Assembly: GCF_963259705.1 (NCBI RefSeq)
Contig: NC_081842.1
Location: 38,529,796-38,593,795 of the forward strand
Source of the DNA: Myotis daubentonii
Lineage: Eukaryota; Chordata; Mammalia; Chiroptera; Vespertilionidae
Length of the DNA: 64,000 nt
Direction of reading: 5' to 3'
Shown here: positions 45,271-57,113 of the stretch, piece by piece
How the letters are laid out: each line of letters opens with the position of its first letter
Position numbering within the stretch: position 1 is the stretch's first letter
The notes under the pieces: model-generated
What the model saw: only the letters and a program-made list of their open reading frames with translations
The model's database searches: none
Told to the model about the DNA's origin: nothing
Translations under genes and position numbers: made by a program

Positions 45271-45919
45271 GGGCCGAAGGTTCCATATCTGTGCAGTGGA
45301 AATTCTACTGTGAAAAGGAAATTCTACTGATTCTCTTGCTCTAAGCACCTTAATTCTGTGTACTTGGACATTTGAAAATGTCATGACTATGGGAAAGCAA
45401 ACTCGGAGGCTGGTAAGTGAAACTGACATTGCATATATATTGCTCTGAAAGGAAGAGTGACTATAACACAGTTCAAAGCCCTGAACAAGGGTTCTCACAG
45501 AGACAACTGTGGCAGTGGCAGCCCTTTTCTGAGGAGCTCAGCTGGCTAATCTGACAACGAAGGCTCTGTTCACTCTTTCATTCGGGTACATCTAGTGTCT
45601 GCTCTTTTTTTAATCATCTCACCTCAGCATGCCTTCACCCTTGCCCACCCCTCCCCAGTAGTCTCACTCCTCTGGTGGAGATGACACTAGGGATTGAACA
45701 CAGAAACTCAATTGTGAGTCAGCTGTATGGAGAGGGACAGTACAATGTTAAACAGGATGCATTTCCTAGAAGAAAGATATTTTGATTAAGTTCTAAAGAA
45801 CTTGAAATGTATGTAATGGTTGAGAGGAAGTGAATAATTAATTAAGAAATTAATTATAATACAGGGAGGATTATGGATGGGGTATATTATTGCTGCTGAA
45901 AAGTAATGTTTTTGTGTTT
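45271..45919. other. Unassigned DNA
   Basis: Nothing recognised. Confidence 0.45.
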
Positions 45920-45931
45920 GTTTTTATTCAC

Positions 45932-45981
<50 letters not shown>

Positions 45982-46100
45982 TTGGTTTGTTGTTATACAT
46001 TCATTGGTTGACTCTTGTATGTGCCCTGACTGCAGATTGAACCTGCAACCTTAGTGTATCAGGACGGTGCTCTAACCAACTGGGAACCTGGCCAAGGCCC
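45920..46100 (-). mobile_element. Ves-type SINE, minus orientation, with (GA)n expansion
   Basis: Reverse Ves features 'actgcagattgaacctgcaa' and 'gtgctctaaccaactgggaa'. A GA run of about 36 bases (45940-45976) occupies the usual purine-rich segment near the tail. Flanks resemble taatg(t)ttttgtg / tgatgattttgtg. Confidence 0.85.
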
Positions 46101-47433
46101 TGATGATTTTGTGCTTAAAATGCCTTGGAAAGACCTTCGAAACTCTGGCTACAACACCCTGCTGAATTCTTGTTCTCAAAGTGCCCAAATTTCAGGACTA
46201 CAATAAGAGTTGTGTGTTTCTCCTTCTTGGCAATGGAGGTGTTTTTATTTTAGTTGAGACTTTATATATAAGATTTCTTTTGTAGAAAATACGTAAATGT
46301 GATCACCACTTCAGTTAGCATCAGTCTTTCAAAATTAGTGCAGAAAATGTGTGTGCACCTTCATTTCTTTCAGGTTTGCTAATTTATTTATCAACAAATA
46401 CTGAAGACAAAGAAATCATTCATAATGTCTGAAGTCAAACTAGTGAATTTCTAACAGGAGTAATTTCCTTCTATGCTCTGGAATCTTGTTAACACAATCT
46501 TTTAAAAACAGATTTCCCTTAAGAGCTTTAATGAAAAGAGTAAATCAGTGTGCATGGGATCCATGGTGCTAACTCAGCTTGCAGGAATGCCATTTCTGTA
46601 TTAGTTCTAAGGTTCTTTTAAATAAAATTTTAATGTGGAAGTGGTAGGAGATCCAGGGAACACCAAGGGAGTAGGAGAGCTTATTATGAATCATTTTAAA
46701 CAAACATGAAAATATGTATTGAGGAGAAATAAGATAATAGATAGTTACAGGATATAGAGGCTCAGAGGGAGGTAAGATATACAAGATTAGAAAATTAAAT
46801 TCAAACTTCTAAAGGAAAGCAACAAACAGCACAAATGTGTGTTGTTGTTTTTTTATTTAGGGGGCAGGGGATAGGACTTCCAAGAGATTTTTTTTAACCC
46901 AAGAGGGTTTTAGAGTTTCACCCACAGGCTGGTAAAAATTATTTGATGTGTCAAGACATAAAGTGGAAATGCTCACAATGTCTCTTATTCTTTTGTTAAA
47001 ACAGCCCTAAAATATATGTGGGCTTTATAATTCCCACTTCATAGATGGAAAAATTGAAGAAGGGAAAGTTCATGGTATGCTTATAGATTGATACCAAATC
47101 ATTTATAAAAATGGAAAATGGGACCTAGATATCTTATCTCCTAAACCATTGCTTTCTCACCAGGCTGGGCTGGAATGAACGACCAGAGGAATAATTCATT
47201 TTCTTTCCTAGAGAGATTTTAGAACTAGCTAGACACCCAACTAGCTCACTGGGGAAATGTGGCATGGGGCAGGGAGTCAGACGTGTTATTTTTTGTTTGG
47301 TTCATTTTATTTGCCTAGATAGTGGAACTGTTTAAGGTGGTTTTTATTGTATGTGTGTTACATTCTAAAAGAAACATGAAAATGAATAAGAATTATCCAA
47401 ATTTCTATGTTGCAGAATTATTAATAGGATATT
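46101..47433. other. Unassigned DNA
   Basis: No gene recognised. 46570-46800 has no family match. Confidence 0.45.
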
Positions 47434-47667
47434 GAAATATTTGTTTCTCTTTTTTTTTTGATGTTTTTACAGAGAGGAAGGGAGAGGGATAGAGAGTTAG
47501 AAATATCAATGAGACATTGGTCAGCTGCCTCATGCACACCCCCTACTGGGGATGTGCCCGCAACCAAGGTACATGCCCTTGACTGGAATCGAACCCGGGA
47601 CCCTTCAGTCCGAAGACCGACGCGCTATCCACTGAGCAAAACCGGTCAGGGCGAAATATTTGTTTCT
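47434..47667 (-). mobile_element. Ves SINE, minus orientation, young-looking, 15-bp target duplications
   Basis: Body 47449-47652, reverse Ves with CpG-bearing 'gaccgacgcgctatccactg' and B box 'ggaatcgaacccgggaccc'. Perfect duplications gaaatatttgtttct at 47434-47448 and 47653-47667. Retained CpGs and a clean tail make it the least decayed Ves here. Confidence 0.96.
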
Positions 47668-48219
47668 AATTGTGTTTGTTAATTTGTTCTAAAATCATTG
47701 TGTTATTCTAAAGAAATAGTATTACCATTTTTTAAAAAAAAGCTAAATGCTCACAAAAAGGATAAGGGTGGAAATTTTTAAATAACCCCCTCAAAAAAAA
47801 AAAAATAAAATAAGGAAAAGAAAAATCATCCAGGAATAATCATCCTTGACATTAAGAAAACATAATTCCTGATACATTTCAAATGTGTATATACGTATAG
47901 AGAAATAGATTTATAATTAAATTACAATCATTTTATAGATGGTATTTATAATTAAAAAATTAAAAATAAATTTAATTTTATTTCCTACAAGTAATAAGTA
48001 AACAAACATACGAACAAATTTAACCAACATCAAATAATGTTTCTATAAGTTCAAATTCTTACTTTTTCACGTTTAAAAAAACAAAACACCCAAACTTGTG
48101 TTGTCTACATTAAATATTTATAGTTTTTTACATGTCAATCATAACTCAATAAGTGCTTTTTAAAAAATCAGCACAAATAATACACCGTTTTTACTTATTT
48201 TCATGGGGCTTTACTTCTA
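47668..48219. other. Unassigned AT-rich DNA
   Basis: A-rich tracts at 47795-47825 and 47950-47975; no gene. Confidence 0.45.
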
Positions 48220-48262
48220 GCCACCACCACCACCACCACCACCACCATCATCATCATCATAA
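48220..48262. repeat. (CAC)n/(CAT)n microsatellite
   Basis: Nine or so CAC units at 48221-48247 passing into ATC units. The poly-histidine reading across it is an artefact. Confidence 0.95.
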
Positions 48263-48274
48263 TATTAATATTAT

Positions 48275-48375
48275 TAGGGCTCACCACATTTCAGATACCA
48301 TGCTAAGGTTTTCTTTACATGAATTATGCTATTTTATCCTCAGAACCCATCTGACCACAGGTATGTGCTGAACCA
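48275..48375 (-). repeat. MIR SINE fragment, minus orientation
   Basis: 'ctcaccacatttcagatacc', 'atgctaaggttttctttaca' and 'attttatcctcagaaccc' follow reverse MIR. Confidence 0.65.
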
Positions 48376-48854
48376 TCCTCCCTAACACTTCTCTAACCTC
48401 ACCTATTTCCAGAGACAGACAGACCAGGTGCATAGCTGGTCTCAGGGGACAAGCATGGAGAGTCCTAACACTTTCTGTCACTCTCTTCATGCTTCCTTCC
48501 CACTTATATCTCACAAGTGAGAAATCAGGAGGTTAAGAGAAGGTAATCTGTCTGACTGACAGAAACCTATACTTGTAAAACCAAGTTTACTGAAAGAAAA
48601 TCAGAAAGAGGTTTGGAAAAATCTCAATGCTTTTGCCATTTTCTAATCTTCCTTCTGCTGTTCATAGTTTTTTCTTTACCCACTTTGTTCTCTTTTGAAT
48701 TTAGTCTCAGAAAGAGGAGAGGAAAAGAGAAAAAAAATATGGAAAGGAAAGGTGCCCTTTATTTTTATTGTATATGCGCCATGTGGCCATCTCTCTCACA
48801 CCTATTATTTCCTTCAGACTCATGGCAGAGTGAGAATTACTTCTCCCTCTGTTT
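48376..48854. other. Unassigned DNA
   Basis: Nothing recognised. Confidence 0.4.
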
Positions 48855-48960
48855 AGATTAGAAATTCAGGCTAGGAAAGGTAAATGACTGGTCCACATAG
48901 CCAGTGATGGGTAGAACTGGGATTAAAACTTAGCTCTGTTTGACCCTAAATTTACTAAAA
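48855..48960 (-). repeat. MIR SINE fragment, minus orientation
   Basis: 'aggaaaggtaaatgactggt', 'cacatagccagtgatgggta' and 'gaactgggattaaaacttag' are reverse MIR. Confidence 0.7.
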
Positions 48961-49434
48961 GGGGTCCTCTAATAGTCAGGGTGAGGAAGCAATGTCATCA
49001 TAAATTTCCTCAGCTAATACTTACTGCACAACTACACGTGTCAGGCATGGTTTAGGTTCTGAGGATACAAAGTAGAGCATTGCATGGCCCCTGGCTTCAG
49101 AGATTGCAGTCTGGTGGTGGAGGAAAGTTAGCCATCTCCTCACCTTTCTAGCCTAACTCCCCAGTCCTGCTTCTCTTGTTCCAACCAGGTTAGCTTTCAG
49201 CCACACGGTTCCTGGAAGAAACTAAATGACTTCTTGCCCAAGGTCCTTACACACCCTGCTCCCTACACCCTTCTCTTTTTAACACCTTTATTCTTATTTT
49301 ATCCTTTGGGTCTCAGCTTAAATATTTCTTCCAGGAGTGTTGTCCTGTCCCTTTCAGCCAGTCTAGACTAGAGCTTCCTATTTTCGTCCCAGATAGCACC
49401 TTGTACTTTTTCTTCATCACACTTATCATAATCA

Positions 49435-49590
49435 ATAGCTATAAACTAACGTTTATTGTGTGTTTGTAATGTCATTTATTGCGTTACATTATTTACACAT
49501 ATTATTTCTTCTTGTTCTCAAAATAGTCCCATGAAGTAGGTATTAGTATTATCCCCTATTTTCCAAGTGGGGGAAATGGAGTATCAGTTA
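49435..49590 (-). repeat. MIR SINE, minus orientation
   Basis: 'aacgtttattgtgtgtttgt', 'cccatgaagtaggtattagt' and 'attatcccctattttccaag' are reverse MIR, lying inside L2. Confidence 0.75.
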
Positions 49591-49689
49591 ACTTTGGAAG
49601 CGGGAGTGATTGCTCTCACCTTCCAGGCATAGATGACCTACATGGTAAGGGTGGGGGGGAGGGGAGGAGGGTTGATACAGTAATTATTA

Positions 49690-49915
49690 GCATGAGAATA
49701 GAATCTAGACCCAGGCTTATTGGGTTATTTCTTGGCTCTGCCACTTACTAGCTGTGAGAGCCCTAAGCAGGTTGTTTAATCTCTCTAGATCTCAATTTCC
49801 CCATCCATAAAATGGAGTAATATTATTGCCTCTCTCACAGAGTTGTTAGGAGGATTAAATGAGTTAAAGGCTTAGGACAAGGCTGACACATATTAAGTAT
49901 CTGAAAACTATTATT
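49690..49915 (+). repeat. MIR SINE, plus orientation, well preserved
   Basis: 'ttggctctgccacttactag', 'ctgtgagagccctaagcagg', 'ccatccataaaatggagtaa' and 'aggattaaatgagttaaagg' follow the MIR consensus closely. Confidence 0.92.
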
Positions 49916-50109
49916 AGTTGTGTGATAATTTGTTTAAAATCCGCCTCCCCATCTATTCTGTAGGGGCAGGATCTGTCCCTAAGATATAGAATTTGTGTTT
50001 ATCACCGTATTGTCAAGTGCCTAGCACAGTGCTTGGTCTCAGTGAGTGCTTGGTAAATATTTAAATGAATGAATGAACAAACGAAAAGATGATTTGAGAG
50101 ACCGTACCA

Positions 50110-50345
50110 CCTAATACCACCACCAGGCACAAAGAACTTTAAAATTTATGTTGCATTATTATTTTGTTTACCTCTAACCACATACTCAATGAAGGCAGAG
50201 AAGGAACTATTATCATCATTTTACCTTTGAGAAGGTTGAGTCTCAGACAGTTATTTTCTCAAGATCATATGGCTAATAAGTGCTACACCTAAAAGAAGAA
50301 CCTAGCTTTCTGATTGCCTGAGGCCACAGGGTGCCTTCAATACAT
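50110..50345 (-). repeat. MIR SINE, minus orientation
   Basis: 'aaagaactttaaaatttatg', 'attatcatcattttaccttt' and 'tcatatggctaataagtgct' are reverse MIR. Confidence 0.75.
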
Positions 50346-51814
50346 TAGAGTCCAGCTGCCCAGCCCGGGACCCTCAGGCCCTGCGTCAGACAGCACAGGA
50401 CCACATTTATCTGACTTAGATTGAATTTCAGTGTCAGAGTTTGTTTGCTAAAAAAAAAAAAAAATTCAGCTTAAAGGAAGTTTGAAACACTGATTTAGAA
50501 GGCATTCTCTCTCCCGGTTCTGCTACCAATGCCTCTTACAGCATCTCTTCCCCCACACAGGCAGACATATGGCAGGGCAACATCATTAACTTGAATTTAG
50601 TTCTGATAGTAAACAAGCATTTGGCCCCAAGGACTCTAACAGAATAACATTCAGGTGACACATGTAGGATTTAGAAAATATCTTGATGTTCTAGCCTGGT
50701 TCCAATTTAATGAATCAGTTACAGGTTCAAACTGGCTCACTAGGGTTTAATTTTCTAAAAACTTAAAAATTTTCTCAGATCAGTAAAAAATTAAAATAAT
50801 AATGTTTGGATTTGATTTAAGGTTCAGCAAGCTTATGTAATTCACCCCAGGTTTTTGCTCATGGCTTACTTCTGCACCAACTCCTTTTTGGAAAAAAATG
50901 CCCTATAGATATCTCCAAATCAAAATGATGGACTGATTCAAGGCCTCCATGTACAACGACATGACATGATATCCATGGTGTCATGGGGTTAACCCCAGAT
51001 GGCCCTCTTGTTGAGTTCTGAGCAAGTCTTGGGATCTAGTCTCATAGGAGAACACCTGTTCCCGCGCTCTCCTGAGAGAAGGTTCCAGATCCAGCATTCT
51101 CAAAGGATAATAGCACCAAAGGCATGAGAAATTACATCAGACACAGCTGCCCACTTAGGAGCCTCAAGTTTCATATGGATTAGCACCTACTTGTTATTTC
51201 TGTCTGGGCCCAATTCCCAGACCTGTTAACTCACCCAAGGCCCCTCCCTCATCCCTGGGAATCATGACCAATGGCAGGGCAAATTTAAACTGCCATAAAC
51301 ATTCAAGAAAGGGCAGATGCCAGCTCTCCTTTAATCAAGCCTGAGAATTTAAAACAATAAAAAAAAAAACCTGCTTCCAGTGTACCTATTTCTTTTGACC
51401 TCTTGATTGGTTCATGCCCAACCCATGACCAGCTCATTCTTTTTAATGTTTCTCATTATTGCCTTCGATTTCTGAAAACACACAAATTCATTTTTGCAAT
51501 TTTCATCTGTGCTAAAATATCTGTGCTAAAATGTCTGACTGAAAAAGAAAATCCACTGTGTAAAATGTGTAATGTTGCCTACAGTCAATTTCTCTCTTTT
51601 AAACACATTCATTGAGACACTACATCATTTATCTGCTGTTATTCATTTGACCTCTGTATTAGTAATTTGCATAATACCTTGAATTTAGGGGCTTTTAGAA
51701 GAAGTCAAATAGATTTCCATTTTTGAACCTGTACTAAAAGCTCTATCAGGAACATAAAGAACAGAAGTTGCCATAAAAGATGTTGTGCATTGCTACGAGG
51801 AATGTAAAATACAG
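50346..51814. other. Unassigned DNA, possible solo LTR at about 50970-51375
   Basis: 'tcatggggttaaccccagat' to 'aacaataaaaaaaaaaacct' has LTR-like elements in order: a CCAAT-like 'gaccaatggcagg', a late AATAAA, then an A-run. No inverted TG..CA ends with target duplication were confirmed. A-runs at 50449-50463 and 51358-51370. Confidence 0.3.
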
Positions 51815-52020
51815 AGAGAAGGTAGGACCTGAAATCAAACAGCCTTGTGCTCAAAGCCCAACTCTCCACCTACTTGGTAGGTGAACTTGGGCAAGTCACT
51901 TAATTTTTCTGAACCTACTTCCTCTTCTGCAAAACAGACCTTTTATGAGGATTTAAAAAGATATTATGCCAACATATCTGGCACATAGAATATGCTCAAT
52001 ATGCATTTGTTCACTTTCCT
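51815..52020 (+). repeat. MIR SINE, plus orientation
   Basis: 'gaacttgggcaagtcactta', 'tgaacctacttcctcttctg' and 'atctggcacatagaatatgc' are MIR in order. Confidence 0.85.
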
Positions 52021-52244
52021 ACCCTTCTCAGATAAATTAGGGGTCATCTGTTCATGTCCCTCCAAATATAGTATTAACTGCAAAAGGTAAAACCTTGAAA
52101 TGACTCACCCTGCAAAGCAAGACTTAAATTTATAGAAGGGTACCACTAAGGAAAATGCAAGATAGTGGAAAATGCTTCTGTATAAATGTCTATTGCTGGC
52201 AATGTTCACTCAGACAATATAAAAGATCTTGCAAAAAAGGCAAA

Positions 52245-52440
52245 AGGGACCTGCAATCAGAGACTTAAATTTGAACACCAGCTATGTCACTGATTAAATG
52301 TCAGACCTGAGGAGGTTATTTAACATTTTTGAGCATTTGTACCTCATCCACGAAGTGAAGATTATAATGAAGTCTCTCACATACAGTTGTGGGAAGGATT
52401 AAATAAAAGTATATCAATAAAGTACCTGTCTCATAACTAT
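52245..52440 (+). repeat. MIR SINE, plus orientation
   Basis: 'gaacaccagctatgtcactg', 'gtacctcatccacgaagtga' and 'ttgtgggaaggattaaataa' are MIR in order. Confidence 0.8.
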
Positions 52441-52864
52441 TCCACAAGTGATCATTGTTGTTATAACTATGTTACCTTACAGATGCCAATGGTGAAATCT
52501 AAGATTATAAAAGCAGTTTATAAATGCAGTTTATAGTATGTCTCCTTTGTAAAATAACGAAATACTATTATACGTCATTAAGGTTTAAAGACTTGAGTTA
52601 GCTAGATTATTTACAAATATTGAGGTTTATTTCATGCCATCTCTATTAAAAACAAAATTTCTGAAGTGCCCAGAAAGGAAAGTTGGAATTCTTTATATTC
52701 ATTCATGATGGCCCCGATCTTTTGGTTACCCAGCAATGTTTTCCCTTAAATGTACAACTGTGAGGAAAATCAATTTATACTATGTCATTCATGAATTTTG
52801 CCTTTGAAACTAGTTTGAAGTCTGACTGTGTAGCTTTAGGGAGTTATGATAGAATGTCCTAGAA

Positions 52865-53086
52865 CAGTGGTTCTCAACCTTGGCTGCACATTAGAATCAC
52901 CTGGGAATCTTTTTAAAATCCTGATTTCTGGGCCTCATCCTCCAGAAATTCTGTTTCTTTGTTATGGGGTGGGGCCACAACATTAGTAACAAAGAAACAG
53001 AATTTTGGGAGGGTGAGGCCCAGAAATCAGGATTTTAAAAAGATTCCCAGGTGATTCTAATGTGCAGCCAAGGTTGAGAACCACTG
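52865..53086. mobile_element. 222-bp near-perfect palindromic hAT MITE (MER5-like ends)
   Basis: Arms 52865-52964 and 52987-53086 are reverse complements at 97 of 100 positions; the outer 83 are perfect. The spacer is 22 bp. The ends cagtggttctcaacc match the Charlie/MER5 class of hAT elements. Flanking 8-mers tcctagaa and tcttaagt agree only partly (TC-TA), so the target duplication is decayed or absent. No coding content. Confidence 0.88.
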
Positions 53087-53662
53087 TCTTAAGTGCTTCA
53101 GGAAAATATCTCATTTTGACTTATCTCACTTTGATAACAACATTCTCTAGGAAACAACTCCCCCAAACCCCAAACATTCAGATACCTCCTCAACTTTGTC
53201 CCTGAAAAGCTTTTGTTAACTTTCTTTCATCAGGGTGACCAATTGATTTCAGACCTTCAGCCACTGATTATGCTGCTCTATCTGCACCTGTATTTTATGA
53301 GCCATTTCAACCTTGATTATGCTAATCTGATAACATTGTATTTGAATTAGTTGTTGCTTCTCTAAGACTGAGAATGACATTAAGGGGATACCACTCAGTA
53401 CAATCAAATACTCTGGTCTTGTATTTCAGTCACTGATTTTCCAAAGAAAAACTAAGAATATAAATTTTGATAGAGGAAGAAATGTGAAATTTGAAATCCA
53501 AAAACTGCTGAAGACTGTAATTGTGTAATCCAAAAACTGTAATTCAGTGGAAGAAGCCAGTGTGAATTTTCTGACCATTGTCCATGAATTCAAACTAACC
53601 ATTTAACTAGTTTTAATTAAGAAAACAGCTTAGCCCTAAATCAACTACGCAAGGTCTTGCTG
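53087..53662. other. Unassigned DNA
   Basis: Nothing recognised except a small direct repeat 'aatccaaaaactg' at about 53496 and 53528. Confidence 0.45.
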
Positions 53663-53896
53663 CATATTTTTAACATTTTTTGAACTTGATTTTAAAGAGA
53701 GAAGGGGCAAAAGGGACAAACATTTATGTGAGAGTGCAACATTGCTTGGTTGCCTCCCCCATGCCCACCAACAGGGTATCAAGCCCACAACCTGGGTATG
53801 TGCTCGACAGGGAATCAAACCTGCCACCCCTTGGTGTACAAGAGGATGCTCCAACCCACTGAGCCACACCAGCCAGGGCCATATTTTTAACATTTT
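53663..53896 (-). mobile_element. Ves SINE, minus orientation, 17-bp target duplications
   Basis: Body 53680-53879, reverse Ves, old subfamily ('ttggttgcctcccccatgcc', 'agggaatcaaacctgccacc', 'actgagccacaccagccagg'). Perfect duplications catatttttaacatttt at 53663-53679 and 53880-53896. Confidence 0.95.
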
Positions 53897-54824
53897 AAAA
53901 ATACATTCATACCCATCCTTTTAATGTAAGTTTAGAGCTAAATTATCATGTGACTCATACAGCCACTCTCTTCCCACCCTGCCCCCACCTTTCTTCAGAC
54001 ACCCTCCTCTCTTGGATTCTGCACCAATGCTTAATGCTAAAAGAGGATGGAACATGAGGAGTGAAGAGCACTTGGCTTTCTCCTGTCAATACCAGACTCT
54101 ATTCCCACTTGCTTTTGTCAATAAATATTTCTTGCAAAGGAAACCTATGGAAAGAAAAATAATTATTCTGGTTTCCATCAATGAAAGTGCATTTAATTTA
54201 TCACTTAACTTCCTGTAACATAGAACACAAATAGGAGAACACATTCGGTCAAATACTGAAGAAGGTAGGTTAGTCATCATTTCTGAGATGAGAGAATGAG
54301 TTTTAATGATTGTGATCTAGCAATATTTTCAGTGGCTTTCAGTCTAAAACTATAGAGAAAATAATGAATTTTTATAAGTGCCCAGTTCGAGGTATGATTC
54401 AAATGAACTGAAGAACCATTATCTGGAAATGTAATTACAAAAAGACCCTCTAGGAACACCTATAATAGGCTCCACTATGAGAGACCACCTTCCAGCTTAC
54501 CTATTAAGAAACACTACATAGTCTTCTAGGCTTTGTGGAAAAAGAAATCATGTTAGAGAAAGGGAGATACTCAAATGCCTAAATCTTTTAAAGAAGTCTA
54601 GTTAGGTTGCCGTGGACAGAATATGTCTGATTGTATATACTTTTTAACTATTACATTTATATCTAAGAAAACATACCCAGTTTTAAATTTCACATGGCCT
54701 ACAACTATGGACTGCTTATTTTCACTATAAGACTTCTGTCTACCTAACCACCTTCTTCTGACAGTATCTCAACCATGCAATATTCACTTGTTTACTAAGG
54801 TAAATTTAATTAATTGAATTTAAT
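53897..54824. other. Unassigned DNA
   Basis: Nothing recognised. Confidence 0.45.
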
Positions 54825-55090
54825 GTAGCTAATGAATATTTTCATTCAGATCACTCCTTTTCTCTAATATTTTAAATGACTCCTAATTATCTACATCCTA
54901 ATTCCAAACTCCTTATTCCATGCCCCAGTTAGCTTCCCAAATTTCTATTCTTCAACTCCCTTTCTGCATTTTTCAGTACCAGCCATATTGAATTCCACAC
55001 TGTTCCTTATAGGTGGTTCTAAGTTTTCCTACATTTGTACATTTGTTCACACCACTTTCTTTCCCTGAATTGTTTCTTTATCATAAATAG
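54825..55090 (+). repeat. L2 LINE fragment, plus orientation
   Basis: 'aatgactcctaattatctac', 'caaactccttattccatgcc' and 'tgttcacaccactttctttc' track L2 ORF2-end/3' text. Confidence 0.55.
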
Positions 55091-57062
55091 TAGGTTCTGT
55101 GATACAGAGCAAGTAAGAATGAACTAAAAACAATTCTGTAGAAAAAATTTACATGGGCAGAAAGGACAATCTCCCTGGGAGAGAGGGTGTACAAGGGCAA
55201 ATTCTTTGTCAAAAGTCTGAGGGGCTGGGTCAAGTTTAAGGTCACAACCCTATCTGTAGGGTCTAATTTGGTTGGGGTGAGGATGGGAGGTTTGAGAAGC
55301 ATAAGAGACATTGAAATCACATTGGGACTCTCTGTCATGAATAAGAGGAGTCTAGAACAACCAACACAAACAGGATCCTGCTCTGAGGAATAGAGCTATA
55401 AATATCTAAGATTACAGTAATCTTTCTACTTTGTTGTGTAACATTTATTGAGTCCCTGGTATGTGAACAGCTTTGCACCAGCCACTAACAGATATATAAA
55501 GATCAATAAGACAAACTGTGACCTCAAAAAAATGTGCAACGAACACAAATAATTCAATAAGTGAATGTAAGGCTGAAGAGGAGAAGTGGTGAGGTTGGGC
55601 TTATGGAAACTGCCGATAGTTCCTGCTCTTCGATGCTAAGGGAAGATCTCACCCTGTCCCAGTGCCTACCATAGTGCTTCTCTCCTACCCTTGTTTCCAT
55701 GTGAATGACAACAACATTCACTTCCCTGAAATTACTTTAAGAGACTGTCTTCCAGCATTGAACCATTTGTGCTCATGTGAGGACTGTGACAAGCAATATG
55801 GTGTCAAGGGATGACCTGGGTGCATGTTAGTCTCCTCCCTTCCCAAAGATTTCCATCAATAGTCTCCTATAATCCACTGCCAACTAAATTTACAATATAA
55901 GTTAAAATGTGTTTAAATACAAAATCAATTCCAAAATAAGTGTCCTAGCACCCCCTTCCAACAAGATCGTCACCTCATAAAGCCATCGAGGTTATGGACT
56001 GTTGAGATCCATTGATTCCAGTCAAAGAGAGATTAACCCCTTCTAAACTCTTTTTTACACTTTGTCACCTGAACCCCAACTAGGCTTAGGGCCTAAAATA
56101 TCACAAATTCTCTATTGAAAATAGTTGTGCCAGCTTCTTCTCCTTATACTATGGGCTTCAGGTTCCAGTTTACAGTAAAACCAAGGAAATAATGGGGTCA
56201 TGGATATTTTGCAAGTTCCTCTATTCTTCTCCCTTCCTTCTTTCCTATCTCTACCTTCCCCAATACAAAACAGAAGCTATTGTATGTATCAGTAGATATA
56301 AGTTGATGTGGGGGATGGGGCCTGAGCTTCAGATCTGCCAAACACTGTGTTCCATAACATTAGTAAACTCTGCTCTTTAGGTCAGAGATAAAATACTTTT
56401 GAGAAAAATTTCCATGAAAGCCTAACAGTTCTAATGTTTTAAGAAGCAAATTACAATTATCTGGAAGAATGAATTTTTGTGGAATACCTTCTTTGGTATT
56501 CCTTCAGTGTATGAGGCATTATTTAATAGAAAAGAAACAAACCTACAAATTTAATAAAACCACACAGCCTCCTTAAGGCAAAGGAAGTGTTTCCACAGTC
56601 TCCTGGTGGAATCTTAACTCTCAAAAGGATTCAGATAACTGAACTTAAAGAAAGGCTGAGACCCTTTCTTTTCTTCCTAACATGGTTCTTGGAAGTGAAA
56701 ATTACTTCTCACTTACTACCCACTCTCGTAGCTGTCTCACTACTTCAGCTTCATTCCTCCCTGAGACTGATCACCTCTGAGTGCCTCCTGGGATTCCTGG
56801 TAACCGATGTCATTCACAGTGGTGCTTCCTGTCTAAAATGGGTCAAAAAAGGACTGACAAGTTATTAGTGTTGTCAGTCATGGCTATACCAGGAGAATGG
56901 CTAGAGAACTCGCTTCTTAGTCAAAGGAGCCTGTATGAATTTTACCCCACAATCCACAACAACCCAACAGAACTATCCAATGTCTGTCTGTCCAGCTGGC
57001 ATCCCTGATTTCTTTTTGCTGCCCATAGTTGGGCATGGAAAGCATATGGTGGACACTTAATG
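55091..57062. other. Unassigned DNA with an old repeat at 55425-55620
   Basis: 'acatttattgagtccctggt' and 'gatcaataagacaaactgtg' mark an old mammalian repeat of uncertain class. The rest is unrecognised; short frames (85-93 codons) show no domain. Confidence 0.4.
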
Positions 57063-57113
57063 GATAGATGGACAGATGGATGGATGGATGGATGGATGGA
57101 TGGATGGATGGAT
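57063..57113. repeat. (GGAT)n microsatellite
   Basis: About nine uninterrupted GGAT units after two imperfect ones. Confidence 0.96.

Larger units (their letters stand above)
49150..50090 (+). repeat. L2 LINE 3' end, plus orientation, split by two MIRs
   Basis: L2 3' text at 49150-49428 ('ggtctcagcttaaatatttc', 'gtgttgtcctgtccctttca') resumes at about 49930 ('aggggcaggatctgtcccta', 'gtgcctagcacagtgcttgg') and ends 'aatgaatgaatgaac' at about 50088. The intervening 500 bp holds MIRs. Confidence 0.8.

Noticed and set aside
48153..48371. Frame with a long histidine run
   Set aside because: Produced by the CAC microsatellite; no other protein feature.
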